Assembly: GCA_027717985.1 (NCBI GenBank)
Contig: JALLOO010000006.1
Location: 1-42,142 of the forward strand
Direction: 5' to 3'
DNA from: Patescibacteria group bacterium AH-259-L05
GTDB lineage: Bacteria; Patescibacteriota; Patescibacteriia; UBA2591; UBA6264
Length of the DNA: 42,142 bases
Shown: positions 16,201 to 23,297 of the stretch, piece after piece
Layout of the letters: the number at the start of each line of letters is the position of its first letter
Numbering within the stretch: the first letter of the stretch is position 1
The notes under the pieces: model-generated
Database searches by the model: none
The model's input: the letters and a program-made list of their open reading frames with translations, nothing else
What the model was told of the DNA's origin: nothing
Translations under genes and position numbers: made by a program

Positions 16201-17262
16201 AGTATTGAAGTTGAATCAGAAGTCAGGTTTGATTATTTAATAATTGCAAAATATACTCAGCCCGAGCCGACCATTTTAATAAAAATTGAAGGGTACACGC
16301 CTGTTGCTCAATCACGTGATATATATGAACTTCCTGGCTGGGGCAATCGAAACGAAATAGCCATTAGTAATACCACCAACACTACAAGCACTGCGCCTAT
16401 CCTTGATTACGCCGTTAAAGTGGAGCTTAATCATTTAGAAGGCATGGAGCCGGACTTTTCTGATGTCAGGTTTGCTGACGCTGATAAATCAACGGTTTTG
16501 AGTTATTGGAATGAATCATATGTTAAAAACATTTCAGCAGTATTTTGGGTAAAGATTCCGTCTATCCCTGCGAATGGGAGCAAGAATATTTATCTTTATT
16601 ATAATAATCCATCAGCAGCGTATCTTGGCAGCGGCGAAGATACATTTGTATGGTTTGATGGCTTTGAGACTAATAAATTTTCACAATACAACGCCTATCA
16701 TACTAGTTTAAACACAGTAGATGACTATGCAAAATTATATGAGGATGGATATTTCGGGCCTTCTAATATAGACATGAGAGATGTATATGTTAAAGCCCGT
16801 ATGTTTTTAGGGCATGATTCGCCTGGAAAGGCGCGGCAGTCGTTTATTATATACCGCCGTTTAGATGATCCAGGTGATGGCAATACGAGCAATGATACCT
16901 ATTGGCAGTTTGGCCTTGATAACGGGCATCACTGGACTACGAAGCCCAATGGTCTTCATTTTGAAAAAGTTATCAATGGCACTCCTGTTTTGCCTCGGCT
17001 GGTGGAAATTGGACAATTTGCACAGACCTATAATCATTGGGATGAGTACGAAGTATGGGCATATGATACTACTCATAAGACTCGGTTTGTGCGAGAGGAT
17101 GAATCATATGATAATTCATGGGAGAATACTGACGCTGGTATACATGAGAGCGGTGGTGTTTATTTGAAAGCAGGTGTGACCGATTCTAACCATCCTGTTT
17201 TGGTTGACTACTTTATAATCGGTAAATATAACTCAAATATAACAGCTTCCTTTAATCCTTAA
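10249..17262 (+). CDS. Giant secreted multidomain protein (lamin-tail, TSP3, Ig-like, DUF2341)
   Basis: 2337 residues with a signal peptide (cleavage likely after APAVYA, residue 26). The first ~190 residues resemble a permuted NlpC/P60-like fold (GGVAIYIG, then TSVGFVEKIYESAG), but the expected His and Cys are absent, so it is probably inactive. A Pro-rich linker with Val-Ile-Pro-Gln repeats (about 480-555) follows. Then come two lamin-tail domains (about 566-705, 740-900), an acidic thrombospondin type-3 repeat (917-953), two DUF5011-like Ig domains (955-1033, 1135-1215) alternating with other Ig-like domains, a third lamin-tail domain (1521-1700), and two DUF2341 plus LamG-like units (1711-2010, 2030-2337). 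There is no C-terminal anchor or sorting motif. Near-identical DNA in the DUF5011 pair shows recent internal duplication. An adhesin or surface-layer role is inferred. It is coupled to the next gene (2-bp gap). Confidence 0.88.
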   Translation: MRFISKYLLLILVFAVFVISAPAVYAIPWGTILYKTSTDGRMYGYNGFDFSLIPGQIYPGGVAIYIGKNKLDNEPMVVEVDYSGVRQVPAKYFVDLDKGEQFLGAKMPTQFKYTDKLAQKILENINHQVVREESFDFTYHTQKGPSDGDWTSVGFVEKIYESAGCSTLTYDIRPSSTYDTCWYSIDITPDGYDATTIVNDYGDVFSKTKEFSKIHKFGQKDFWEKFAKDEAQSFISTLGKAGEVAGLLLETNIFGKNKKDGNRYFFFPYTQFIQPTLRDVQVDIEVASYGKSSLPGSLTDAEVKKKAALAFTGRTVRETGPKVVKSIAIKWAENYFGLGPIISVYKAVTGAINKVENVAGIATGGAVHLDIGQSVKDMIAKNKQVAATISSWEDTKDLAEVRMKENAELADRNPILERNLEQKQRDIELEMAQYGVEKVEPLVKKPEFEVEHFEQVKEITLETELEELVEEITSVIPQDLPVTPREDPFVISPEPSPVIPSLDFDDKKDVTPQDSSEQVQSTQTDQEEIDSLVIPQDSPVIPQDSPVIPQEVRDVEVEEVISYKASDIVINEFLPNPSEGSKEWIEIFNNTDQSIHLNDWTIEDNTGNARRLGELVISPKSFISLHQGQNFNFYLNNASDHIVLKYKDAVIDEVSYGSFNDGNISDNAPRPEKGQALARTIDGRDTHNDAVDFAITTAFTPGTSNNIVFSKPSSGGSTSIDTIVDDLLENTQTYTAYSPFDVVISEVAWMGTQSSYNDEWLEIYSNSNMSADLSGWHLKAIDGTPDIELGGTIPAHTYWILERTDNTTISNSEANLIYTGAFNNGGEHLQLIDGRGNVIDELNFSSGWPVGDNDTKSSMERINFTTSGSETSNWQTHSGQNLYAKDADANDILGTPGQASSEPVVEAQGQQEQQPPPDADGDGIADADDNCINAVNPDQLDSDSDGIGDACDDHTPPLITLIGPSTVNLYIDDSYTDQGAAAVDDTDGDITADIVVVNPVNTAVAGTYVITYNVSDTAGNAAVEVIRTVMVSERSDTSSPEITISVKPTNPTSQTTAAFEFSANETAAFSCRLDSGVWEGCQSPKDDYTALSEGGHIFYLRVVDSSGNQAEASYSWTIEPESEPELEPKPTPEPDTTPPVITLIGSSTINLYIDDSYTDQGAAAVDDSDGDLTADIVVVNPVNTAGTGTYVITYNVSDTAGNAAVEVIRTVMVSEMPDTTPPEATIITYPDNPTSQTTADITVGGQEVTHYKYRLDNGSYSGIEIDVSVHITLSDLSEGEHTIYVIGRDAASNWQEQANATTYSWTIDTTSPISNISTDGGTFNAASWGDTKIFNGIAGNDAENVEVQAQKGLGSWYLTNNNGQFEWIENDPSLWLPPTGFDNTTGDWYFNLPKNLLDDENYFIRSRAIDTLGNRQNNASVIDFIFDNTPPGIAANMVLAEEGSPLDLKFSWNDINDNLSGIDHYEISWEDGNTTSSTSTLFRLKGKNRAQYGFKVRAVDKAGNVGPWSNITPHSISLKSLIISEVQVNDNEFVELFNPTSSDISLDGWYFAYYSSAQDWSGATLSNPNKNTPHRLKQFPTGTVIKAGKHYLIGVYGLSEPRVDWQLTTNSGNPYSSGQLSNSNGSVVIYSFDPRGKSKQTLEKDYIDAVGWGSVDVSEKNPYTSAPGQNKSLERNQNQDTDDNAGDFIVRTNTTPTNSLGPWLNEWGKRQVLVIDNKENANDLVDYAVKVNLSYIAEMNTDFSDVRFTSSDGIALLSYYREEYTDSQSAVFWVKIPSIPKYSEVIVYQYYDNDNAGYDGSGESVFVWFDDFNSADRADEYINFGTNFDSVGSGYVRMNNPVGGYLTPANLDVKNVYIKTSIQLATSSNGTRKARQGYVNYRRTDSPDDGDTTNDNYWQLGQDNGHNWTFKPSGLHLDKVVDGNMNRVAHAGEVAHNYNEWGTYEVWAYETNHKTYFKDSDFEKTWEVVSHYLNQSGKVYLRADSIEVESEVRFDYLIIAKYTQPEPTILIKIEGYTPVAQSRDIYELPGWGNRNEIAISNTTNTTSTAPILDYAVKVELNHLEGMEPDFSDVRFADADKSTVLSYWNESYVKNISAVFWVKIPSIPANGSKNIYLYYNNPSAAYLGSGEDTFVWFDGFETNKFSQYNAYHTSLNTVDDYAKLYEDGYFGPSNIDMRDVYVKARMFLGHDSPGKARQSFIIYRRLDDPGDGNTSNDTYWQFGLDNGHHWTTKPNGLHFEKVINGTPVLPRLVEIGQFAQTYNHWDEYEVWAYDTTHKTRFVREDESYDNSWENTDAGIHESGGVYLKAGVTDSNHPVLVDYFIIGKYNSNITASFNP
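11845..11911 (+). repeat. 21-bp tandem repeat and hairpin encoding a Pro-rich linker
   Basis: About three tandem units of GTCATCCCGCAAGATTCTCCT (21 bp, in frame) end in a perfect 9-bp hairpin, CATCCCGCA / TGCGGGATG (11889-11911). The same GTCATCCCGC word recurs in the linker of the 667-residue protein near 24.8 and 25.0 kb. Confidence 0.7.
13130..13893 (+). repeat. Duplicated DUF5011-like module (about 215 bp each)
   Basis: Segments around 13130-13345 and 13670-13893 are nearly identical in DNA, including long runs such as CTTTATATCGACGATTCTTA. They encode the two Ig-like DUF5011 modules of the giant protein. The low divergence indicates recent duplication or gene conversion. Confidence 0.8.
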
Positions 17263-17264
17263 TA

Positions 17265-18077
17265 ATGAGATTACTATTTTTAGCCTTTTTGGTATTATTT
17301 ATATTTGTACCTCCTGTGCTGGCAGGTGAGTTTAATATAGTTGCACCTCAGGAGATTCATACACTTGAATTAGATACATCGGTCCAGACAACAGGTGTGG
17401 TAATAGTTGAGCCTGATGTATTAGGTCCGCAGTATTTTTATATTAATGGCGCGCAAATATATTCATACTATAAAGATTTTCCCGAACTTAATATTGGCGA
17501 TGAAATTACTGTACAAGGGGTAATTTCTCAGTCACGTGGAGAAAAGCGGATTAAAATAAAAATAAAAGATGATATTACCATTATTGCCCGCTATAGGGAC
17601 CCGACCCCTATAGTTACGGAGATTGCCAAGATCAATGGTGATTTAATTGGACAACTAATTAAGATTAATGGCAGAGTAGTTGAGAGAACGGGAGAGAGAA
17701 TTTTTATTGATGAGGGAGGATTAGAAGAGGTAGTGGCATATATAAAAAAATATACTGATATTGATAAATCAAGGATTGGTGAGGGCGACAGGGTAGAAGT
17801 GACTGGCGTTGTAAGTCGTTCCGGTGATGAGTTGCGTATTTTACCGCGAAGTGATAATGATATTATCTTTTTGGAGTTTTTGGAGGCAGAGTCTCCAAAA
17901 ATTGGGCAGGTTGAATCTGGACAGGGAAAGATTCAAGAGATGGTGGCAAGTGAGGGCTCAGCAGCGCAGGTAGTTGATTTTAATGCCATGAAGCCGTATT
18001 TTATAATAGCCAGCATTATTTTAGGAGCTCTTTTTATAATTTTATCGAGAGTCAAATATAAAAGTAAGAAGGTATGA
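17265..18077 (+). CDS. Secreted/membrane OB-fold protein
   Basis: The protein has 270 residues, with a signal peptide (MRLLFLAFLVLFIFVPPVLA), two OB-fold-like beta-barrel modules and a C-terminal transmembrane helix (about 246-264) followed by a basic tail. The first module (25-110) has the strands VQTTGVVIVEP and IGDEITVQGVI; the second (125-205) has INGRVVERTG and GDRVEVTGVV. Similar OB-fold proteins are often encoded beside lamin-tail proteins in Patescibacteria. It is therefore held at the outer face of the membrane by its C-terminus. It begins 2 bp after the giant gene and is surely co-transcribed. Its last ~35 codons are duplicated beyond the next gene. Binding partner unknown. Confidence 0.75.
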   Translation: MRLLFLAFLVLFIFVPPVLAGEFNIVAPQEIHTLELDTSVQTTGVVIVEPDVLGPQYFYINGAQIYSYYKDFPELNIGDEITVQGVISQSRGEKRIKIKIKDDITIIARYRDPTPIVTEIAKINGDLIGQLIKINGRVVERTGERIFIDEGGLEEVVAYIKKYTDIDKSRIGEGDRVEVTGVVSRSGDELRILPRSDNDIIFLEFLEAESPKIGQVESGQGKIQEMVASEGSAAQVVDFNAMKPYFIIASIILGALFIILSRVKYKSKKV

Positions 18078-18141
18078 AAGTTATCCACAGAGACATATGT
18101 TGACAAGATATAGTATTTTAAGTATGCTTAAAATATATAGT
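17979..18141 (+). repeat. Left copy of a duplicated segment flanking the ATPase gene
   Basis: The 3' end of the OB-fold gene plus the following promoter region. The same sequence, diverged, recurs at 19380-19521. Shared words include CCGTATTTTATAATAGCCA, CACAGAGACA, TTGACAA and TAAAATATATAGTA in the same order. Confidence 0.7.
18081..18128 (+). promoter_or_regulatory. Promoter of the DUF4143 ATPase gene
   Basis: A DnaA-box-like TTATCCACA (18081-18089), a 10-bp gap, TTGACA (18100-18105), a 17-bp spacer and TATGCT (18123-18128). An 18-bp near-palindrome TTTTAAGTATGCTTAAAA (18116-18133) overlaps the -10 and recurs with one change at 18156-18173 across the ATG. Confidence 0.5.
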
Positions 18142-18163
18142 AAATATTAAGAAAGTTTTAAGT

Positions 18164-19378
18164 ATGATTAAAAGATATATCAAAAGAGAATATTACCTTA
18201 AAAAAGTAAAGCCCTATATTAATAAACAGGTTATTAAGCTTATTGTTGGACAGCGGCGAGTAGGAAAAAGCTATCTTTTATATCAGATAATGGATCTTAT
18301 TAAAGGCATACACAAGAATTGTAATATTATCTATATTAATAAAGAGCTGCATGAATTTGATCATATTGAGGACTATAAAGATCTTTTACGTTTCGTTAAA
18401 ACAAAATCAAAAAAGAAAGGAAAATCCTATGTTTTTGTTGATGAGATTCAAGAGATTAACCAATTTGAAAAAGCCTTACGAGATTTACACGCACGCGATA
18501 GATATGATATATATTGTACTGGCAGTAACGCCAAAATGCTTTCCGGCGAGCTAGCAACAATCTTGGGTGGTCGATGTATGCAAATTGAGGTCTATAGCTT
18601 ATCCTATCGCGAGTTTCTTACCTTTCATAAATTGAAAAACAATCAAGATTCTTTATTACAATATATTAAGTATGGCGGCCTTCCTTATTTGATTAATTTA
18701 AAGCTAAGTGATGATATTATATATGATTACTTAAAAAATATTTACAATACCATTCTTTTTAAAGATGTGGTGAGCCGGCATGGCATTCGCAATATTTATT
18801 TTTTAGAAAATTTGGTAGAATATTTAGCTGATAATACGGGCAGTTTGGTTTCAGCAAAAAGAATTAGTGACTTTTTAAAATCACAAAAAGTAAATATTTC
18901 GCCGAATATTGTTCTCGATTATTTATCGTATTTAGCACAAGCTTTTTTCATATTTAAAGTTCCTCGTTCAGAAGTTCAAGGCAAGAAGATTTTTGAAGTT
19001 AATGAAAAATATTATTTTGAGGATTTAGGTTTACGGCACGCTATTATTGGATACAGGCAAACAGATATTAATAAAATTTTGGAAAATATAGTTTTTCTCC
19101 ATCTTAGAGTATGGGGATATAAAATTACTGTTGGACAGTTAGGGGATAGAGAGATTGACTTTGTATGCCAAAAGCAGGGCAAAAAGTTGTATGTTCAGGT
19201 AGCATATTTAATAACAAATAAAAAAATACAAGAAAGAGAGTTTGGCAATTTGCTTGACATTAAAGATAATTATCCTAAAATAGTTGTTTCTATGGATGAA
19301 ATGGCAGCAGGAGAGTATAGGGGGATCAAGCATGCGAGGGTTATAGATTTTTTAAGTAGACCGATGCAGGAATGGTGA
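18164..19378 (+). CDS. AAA-type ATPase with DUF4143 domain
   Basis: The 404-residue protein has an N-terminal AAA_14 P-loop ATPase domain and a C-terminal DUF4143 domain. Walker A is GQRRVGKS (29-36) and Walker B is YVFVDE (89-94). The sensor-like segment YCTGSNAKMLSGELA follows at about 118-132. The C-terminal part ends in a nuclease-like fold region (REIDFVCQKQGKKLYVQVAY). These proteins are common accessory genes of unknown role, suspected to be mobile or toxin-like. The gene carries its own promoter and is flanked by ~110-160-bp direct duplications, so it looks inserted into the surface-protein operon. A DNA-binding loop on its own start is possible given the repeated near-palindrome there. 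Confidence 0.9.
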   Translation: MIKRYIKREYYLKKVKPYINKQVIKLIVGQRRVGKSYLLYQIMDLIKGIHKNCNIIYINKELHEFDHIEDYKDLLRFVKTKSKKKGKSYVFVDEIQEINQFEKALRDLHARDRYDIYCTGSNAKMLSGELATILGGRCMQIEVYSLSYREFLTFHKLKNNQDSLLQYIKYGGLPYLINLKLSDDIIYDYLKNIYNTILFKDVVSRHGIRNIYFLENLVEYLADNTGSLVSAKRISDFLKSQKVNISPNIVLDYLSYLAQAFFIFKVPRSEVQGKKIFEVNEKYYFEDLGLRHAIIGYRQTDINKILENIVFLHLRVWGYKITVGQLGDREIDFVCQKQGKKLYVQVAYLITNKKIQEREFGNLLDIKDNYPKIVVSMDEMAAGEYRGIKHARVIDFLSRPMQEW

Positions 19379-19379
19379 T

Positions 19380-19521
19380 TGATTTTAAGATCATACAGCC
19401 GTATTTTATAATAGCCATTATTATTTTAGGGGCTCTTTTTATTACTTTATTACTGCAAAAACCACACAGAGACAAGTCATACTCCTTGACAAAATTCAAT
19501 TTTTATGATAAAATATATAGT
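19380..19521 (+). repeat. Right copy of the duplicated segment (decayed OB-fold gene 3' end)
   Basis: It still encodes a recognisable tail of the OB-fold protein (PYFIIAIIILGALFI versus PYFIIASIILGALFI) but has no start. It ends in the promoter of the next gene: TTGACA 19486-19491, 17-bp spacer, TAAAAT 19509-19514. Confidence 0.7.
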
Positions 19522-19548
19522 AGAAACATAAATTGAATATATTTATTT

Positions 19549-20973
19549 ATGAAAAAAACAAAAGTTATAATTATCACAATTATTACTTTTTTTGTTTTAG
19601 TTCGCCCAGCGAGTGTTTTTTCAGCAGCAGCGTCAATTAAAACGGTTGAATGGCGCAATGATTTTAGCCAGAGACGGATTATTGATAATAGCCGCAGTAC
19701 TATTGATTGGGAACGGGGTAGTATTTTATTGCCGCAGGAAGGTGATGCATATATTTCTTCAGGTATATTATGGACAGATGAGATTCGTTTTTTTCAAGAT
19801 ATATATTCATTGACGTTAGAGGGAGATTATTATGAGCCAGAGGGAACGAGAATTATTCCGTATGTTACGTTTAAGAAAGATAATAAAGAATATGTATTAA
19901 ATTGGAATGATGCGCATTTCCCCAAAGAGGCGGTGCGAAGATTATATTTAAAAGTATTTTTGGGAACGAATAATCCCGATGTTTCTCCCATACTTCATAA
20001 CATACAACTTACCTTAGAGCTACAGGATCGATCAGAAAAGGGCATTGCCATCAGAGATCGTACCCGTGTCAATGACCTGAGGGCAGTGCGCGATAACCTT
20101 GAAAAATACTATACTGATTTTGGGCAGTATCCAGTTATACCCATTGATATAGATGATAAAGAAGATCAGTGGCGCTTATTACACAATATTTTAGAGTCAG
20201 CTTCAACCCATTACCGAAAAACATATACACGCAGGTTTCCATCACAGAAAGATAAGGTAGATGACCCTTATAAATACGGGTATATGACTAATGCCTCTGG
20301 CTCGTATTTTTTACTCTGGGTAAATCTAGAAAACATAAATTCAGAACACTTTCAAGAATCATATAAGGATGAGGTATTGGATATAGGGTGTTCGGCGCCG
20401 ATCTATTGTATTTCGTCAAAAAAGAATATTATAGATTCACTGATTCGTTATTTTGAAGATAAAGTTACGGCAGATACAGATCAAATTTTAGGGACCAATT
20501 TTATTAAAGAAAACAATGATCCGCGCGTGTATCTTAGCATAGGGGGTAGTCGTGTGTGGTTACGAACGCCACAGATTTTTAAAAGAGCGGGCGGGATATG
20601 GGAGAATATTAAAACATTTGTTTCGAGAATAGAAACGCCGTTGGTAAAATTTGTTAAAACAAAAGAGAGCCCGAGTGTTTATTTAGTTACCAAAACCGGA
20701 TTTAAACGAAGTATGTTAAATGAACAGGTGCTAGCGTCATATGGCGCACTTTCTGAAATCATTACGGTTGGCAAAGATATTATTAATGCATTGCCTGATA
20801 ATTATCTTATTCGCGCATATGGAGATACCCGTGTTTATTTTCTTAGTGAGAAAATAAAACGGTGGATAACCACGCCGTATGTTCTTGAAAAATTAGGATT
20901 TAGTTTTGAGGAGGTGGTTGAAATAGATCCAATGGAGCTAAATTTGTATCCAGAAGGCAATCCTATTTTTTAA
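19549..20973 (+). CDS. Secreted pseudopilin-like/repeat protein of unknown function
   Basis: 474 residues with a signal peptide (MKKTKVIIITIITFFVLV..., ending near Ser-Ala-Ala at residue 28). The N-terminal ~130 residues are beta-rich. Residues about 165-260 resemble the globular part of type II secretion pseudopilins, with a charged helix (NDLRAVRDNLEKYYTDFGQYP) and a later DPYKYGY motif, but without the N-terminal pilin helix. The C-terminal part has three related units containing VYL, a Lys-Arg-Trp/Arg-Ser step and YG or LGF (DPRVYLSIGG, SPSVYLVTKTGFKRS, TRVYFLSEKIKRWI), a repeat common in secreted Patescibacteria proteins. Extracytoplasmic location is likely; function is unknown. It is transcribed from its own consensus promoter. 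Confidence 0.7.
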   Translation: MKKTKVIIITIITFFVLVRPASVFSAAASIKTVEWRNDFSQRRIIDNSRSTIDWERGSILLPQEGDAYISSGILWTDEIRFFQDIYSLTLEGDYYEPEGTRIIPYVTFKKDNKEYVLNWNDAHFPKEAVRRLYLKVFLGTNNPDVSPILHNIQLTLELQDRSEKGIAIRDRTRVNDLRAVRDNLEKYYTDFGQYPVIPIDIDDKEDQWRLLHNILESASTHYRKTYTRRFPSQKDKVDDPYKYGYMTNASGSYFLLWVNLENINSEHFQESYKDEVLDIGCSAPIYCISSKKNIIDSLIRYFEDKVTADTDQILGTNFIKENNDPRVYLSIGGSRVWLRTPQIFKRAGGIWENIKTFVSRIETPLVKFVKTKESPSVYLVTKTGFKRSMLNEQVLASYGALSEIITVGKDIINALPDNYLIRAYGDTRVYFLSEKIKRWITTPYVLEKLGFSFEEVVEIDPMELNLYPEGNPIF

Positions 20974-20986
20974 TAAAGTTTTCCGC

Positions 20987-21015
20987 TTGACAAAAAGTTT
21001 ATCTTCAGGTATACT
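20987..21015 (+). promoter_or_regulatory. Promoter of the orphan Phd antitoxin gene
   Basis: TTGACA (20987-20992), 17-bp spacer, TATACT (21010-21015). The -35 is preceded directly by AAAGTTTTCCGC, nearly the same as at the HEAT-gene promoter. Confidence 0.65.
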
Positions 21016-21036
21016 TATAGTATACCTGAAGATAAA
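20998..21036. promoter_or_regulatory. 17-bp palindromic operator over the Phd promoter
   Basis: Perfect inverted repeat TTTATCTTCAGGTATAC / GTATACCTGAAGATAAA around a TTATA centre. It covers the -10 and the transcription start, the classical site for antitoxin autorepression. Confidence 0.75.
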
Positions 21037-21045
21037 GTAAAAATT

Positions 21046-21261
21046 ATGGTAATCATTATTGGTCTTAAAGAATTGCGACAAAGAATGTCAGAATGCGCCC
21101 ATAAAGTAAAGCAGGGCCATTCTTTTGTTGTGGTAAAACGGTCTCGACCATTGTTTAAAATTGTTCCTTTGACACAGGAAGAGGAATGGGAAGAGATTAT
21201 AGATTTTACTAAAATTAAAAAAGGCGGCGTTGATATTGAAAAGATAGAAGAGAGGCTTTAA
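21046..21261 (+). CDS. Orphan Phd/YefM-family antitoxin
   Basis: A 71-residue protein with the Phd/YefM N-terminal fold: strand VIIIGLKELRQRM, helix, then FVVVKRSRPLFKIVP, the usual beta-hairpin ending. The C-terminal acidic tail (EEEWEEIIDFTKI) should bind a toxin. No Doc, RelE or PIN toxin gene is next to it; the next gene encodes a secreted protein. A large palindrome over its promoter supports an active autoregulator. It may neutralise a toxin elsewhere, or be a relic after toxin loss. Confidence 0.8.
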   Translation: MVIIIGLKELRQRMSECAHKVKQGHSFVVVKRSRPLFKIVPLTQEEEWEEIIDFTKIKKGGVDIEKIEERL

Positions 21262-21288
21262 GAAAGTGTAGATATATTAATTTAATTG

Positions 21289-21297
21289 TGGTATAAT
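21289..21297 (+). promoter_or_regulatory. Extended -10 promoter of the DUF1566 protein gene
   Basis: TGGTATAAT, a TG-extended -10, 32 bp before the ATG at 21330. No strong -35 is seen. Confidence 0.45.
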
Positions 21298-21329
21298 ATA
21301 AAGGTCGAAATATAAAATTTTCCAAAAAT

Positions 21330-23276
21330 ATGAGAAAACAAGGGTTTGAAATTATTAAAGGCGGACTTACAGTTTTGTTAGCAGTTTTTATATTGTTTAC
21401 CGTAGCAAAAGCAGGAATTTTTTCGCCGCCTAGTGAGCCAGGGCCGACCATGCGGCCTTTGTCAGATTTGCCTACCGCAACAGAGATTTGGGATTCTGCT
21501 ACAAGAACGCTTACGTCATTTGGCACACTTGTTACAGATATATGGAATAAAGCTGTATCAAGCTTAACTGATACCACAACCATTGGCGGTTTTATTGTTG
21601 ATGAACTGGGTAAGCTTGATGAACCAATTTCTTCACGAAGTACTCTTTCTCAGTCAGATATTCTTTCTGATGTGACACCTTTTAAAGGCGCAGATATTAG
21701 CAGTATTTTGACTAACACCTCTGATATAGAGGGAATATTATCAGGAACCGATTATGTAAGCGGAGTGAGTGCAGATGCAAGTGGCAATGTGTTAGAACAG
21801 TTAGAGTTTATAATGCAGAACTTAGGAGGATATACGTATGGTTCAAGCGATGCTTCACATGTTTTAACTGTTGCAAACGGAACGTATGATGCTACTAATT
21901 TAACCGCCAGTAATGTGAAAAGTGACGTGAGTTTCGGTGTTGGTTTAACGGGAAGCTATACGGGCGCTGGTACATGGACGTATGGCTCTAATGATGCCTC
22001 GAAGGTTTTAAATACTGCTGATGCGGCTGGCACATGGTATCCAGCTTCAGCGGCAGAAGTTATCTCTACAGCCACATTTGGCGTGAAAGATGGTACTTCA
22101 GGCACTTACGATGTTTCCAATGTTTCTGCAGAAAATATCAAATACGGGGTAAGTATTGGCGGCGTAACCGGAACCTTTCCTAGTGATGGCACTGCCCTTG
22201 TAAGTGAAGTTAAAACGGGTAAAACTTTTTATACCAGCTCTAGTACAAAACTAACCGGCACAATGCTAACTCAGACATTATCTGACACGAGTGACACAAT
22301 AAACGCTGGCTATTATGAGGCAACTACTTTATCAGCAGAGGATTTAGATTTAGCAGCAGGAAATATTAAGAATGGTGTCACTATCTTCGGTTTAACTGGC
22401 GATTATCCTTCAGCTACATATCCTTTGCCAGGTGACACAGTAGTTGACGATGCAACCGCATCCGAGATAAAAAACGGCTTTGAGGCGTGGACTAAAGCAG
22501 GGAGTTTACTAACCGGCACTATGCCAATTCAGACATTATCTGCCACTAGTGATACAGTAAACGCGGGCTATTATGACGCCACTACCTTAAGCGACGTGGA
22601 TGCGGATCTCATTACAAGTAATATTAAAAGCGGGATTACCATTTTTGGTGTAAGTGGAGATAGTAATGTAGTAGATACCTCATCAGGAGATGCAGTTGCT
22701 GGTTATATTCTTAGTGGCAAAATTGCCTGGGTTGATGGGGTTGCGATTACTGGCACGGCTTTAGTTAATCTTTTTGCTGGAACAGGGCAAGGAATTACGG
22801 GTGGCTCTCAAGCAAACGGCGGGGTTGATGATTATAATAATGGAGGCAGTGCACCATCAGACAGATATGTAAAAACATGGACTGATTGTACAACTGGCGA
22901 TAACTGTGGCACAAGCGATTCTAACGCTGATGCAAAAGATGATTCCACCGGCCTTATATGGAGCAAGCCATGCGCTGGCTCTGGGACTACATGTACACCA
23001 ACTGATGAAGCAAGTCCAACAAAATACACATGGAGTAATGCAGTATCAGCATGTGCGAATATGACAGGGTGGTCTTTGCCCCATCAAAAGCAATTTATGC
23101 AGGCATATGTTGATGGTTCGTATGGGAATTTAGAAGATGCTGGTGTTAAGCGTGTATATTGGTTAACTACCGCACGGTCTTGGAATACAAGTTTTGCATG
23201 GAAAGGACATTTGTCTCGCGGCACGACGAATACAGGAGATAAGACTGCCACACATTACGTGCGGTGTGTGCGTTAA
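21330..23276 (+). CDS. Secreted repeat protein with C-terminal DUF1566 (Lcl-like) domain
   Basis: 648 residues. The N-terminus has a hydrophobic anchor or signal (residues 10-28). The middle (about 150-480) is made of repeated units with the pattern Asn-Ile-Lys-x-Gly-Val/Ile-x-Ile-Phe-Gly-Val/Leu, followed by Gly-Thr-Met and Tyr-Tyr-(Asp/Glu)-Ala-Thr-Thr-Leu. Two ~75-bp DNA stretches (about 22254-22330 and 22512-22586) are close copies. The C-terminal ~140 residues form a DUF1566/Lcl domain, with the markers DSTGLIWSKP, WSNAVSACANMTGWSLPHQ and YWLTT. DUF1566 domains occur in secreted and adhesin-like proteins. It ends 22 bp before the next gene, which is also a secreted protein, so the two probably form an operon. 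Confidence 0.85.
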   Translation: MRKQGFEIIKGGLTVLLAVFILFTVAKAGIFSPPSEPGPTMRPLSDLPTATEIWDSATRTLTSFGTLVTDIWNKAVSSLTDTTTIGGFIVDELGKLDEPISSRSTLSQSDILSDVTPFKGADISSILTNTSDIEGILSGTDYVSGVSADASGNVLEQLEFIMQNLGGYTYGSSDASHVLTVANGTYDATNLTASNVKSDVSFGVGLTGSYTGAGTWTYGSNDASKVLNTADAAGTWYPASAAEVISTATFGVKDGTSGTYDVSNVSAENIKYGVSIGGVTGTFPSDGTALVSEVKTGKTFYTSSSTKLTGTMLTQTLSDTSDTINAGYYEATTLSAEDLDLAAGNIKNGVTIFGLTGDYPSATYPLPGDTVVDDATASEIKNGFEAWTKAGSLLTGTMPIQTLSATSDTVNAGYYDATTLSDVDADLITSNIKSGITIFGVSGDSNVVDTSSGDAVAGYILSGKIAWVDGVAITGTALVNLFAGTGQGITGGSQANGGVDDYNNGGSAPSDRYVKTWTDCTTGDNCGTSDSNADAKDDSTGLIWSKPCAGSGTTCTPTDEASPTKYTWSNAVSACANMTGWSLPHQKQFMQAYVDGSYGNLEDAGVKRVYWLTTARSWNTSFAWKGHLSRGTTNTGDKTATHYVRCVR

Positions 23277-23297
23277 AGTAAATTGAAATTTATAAAA

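Noticed and set aside
10890-16861. Many antisense and alternate-frame ORFs within the giant exoprotein gene
   Set aside because: They overlap a clear multidomain protein, have skewed Ser/Thr or low-complexity composition and no start signals.
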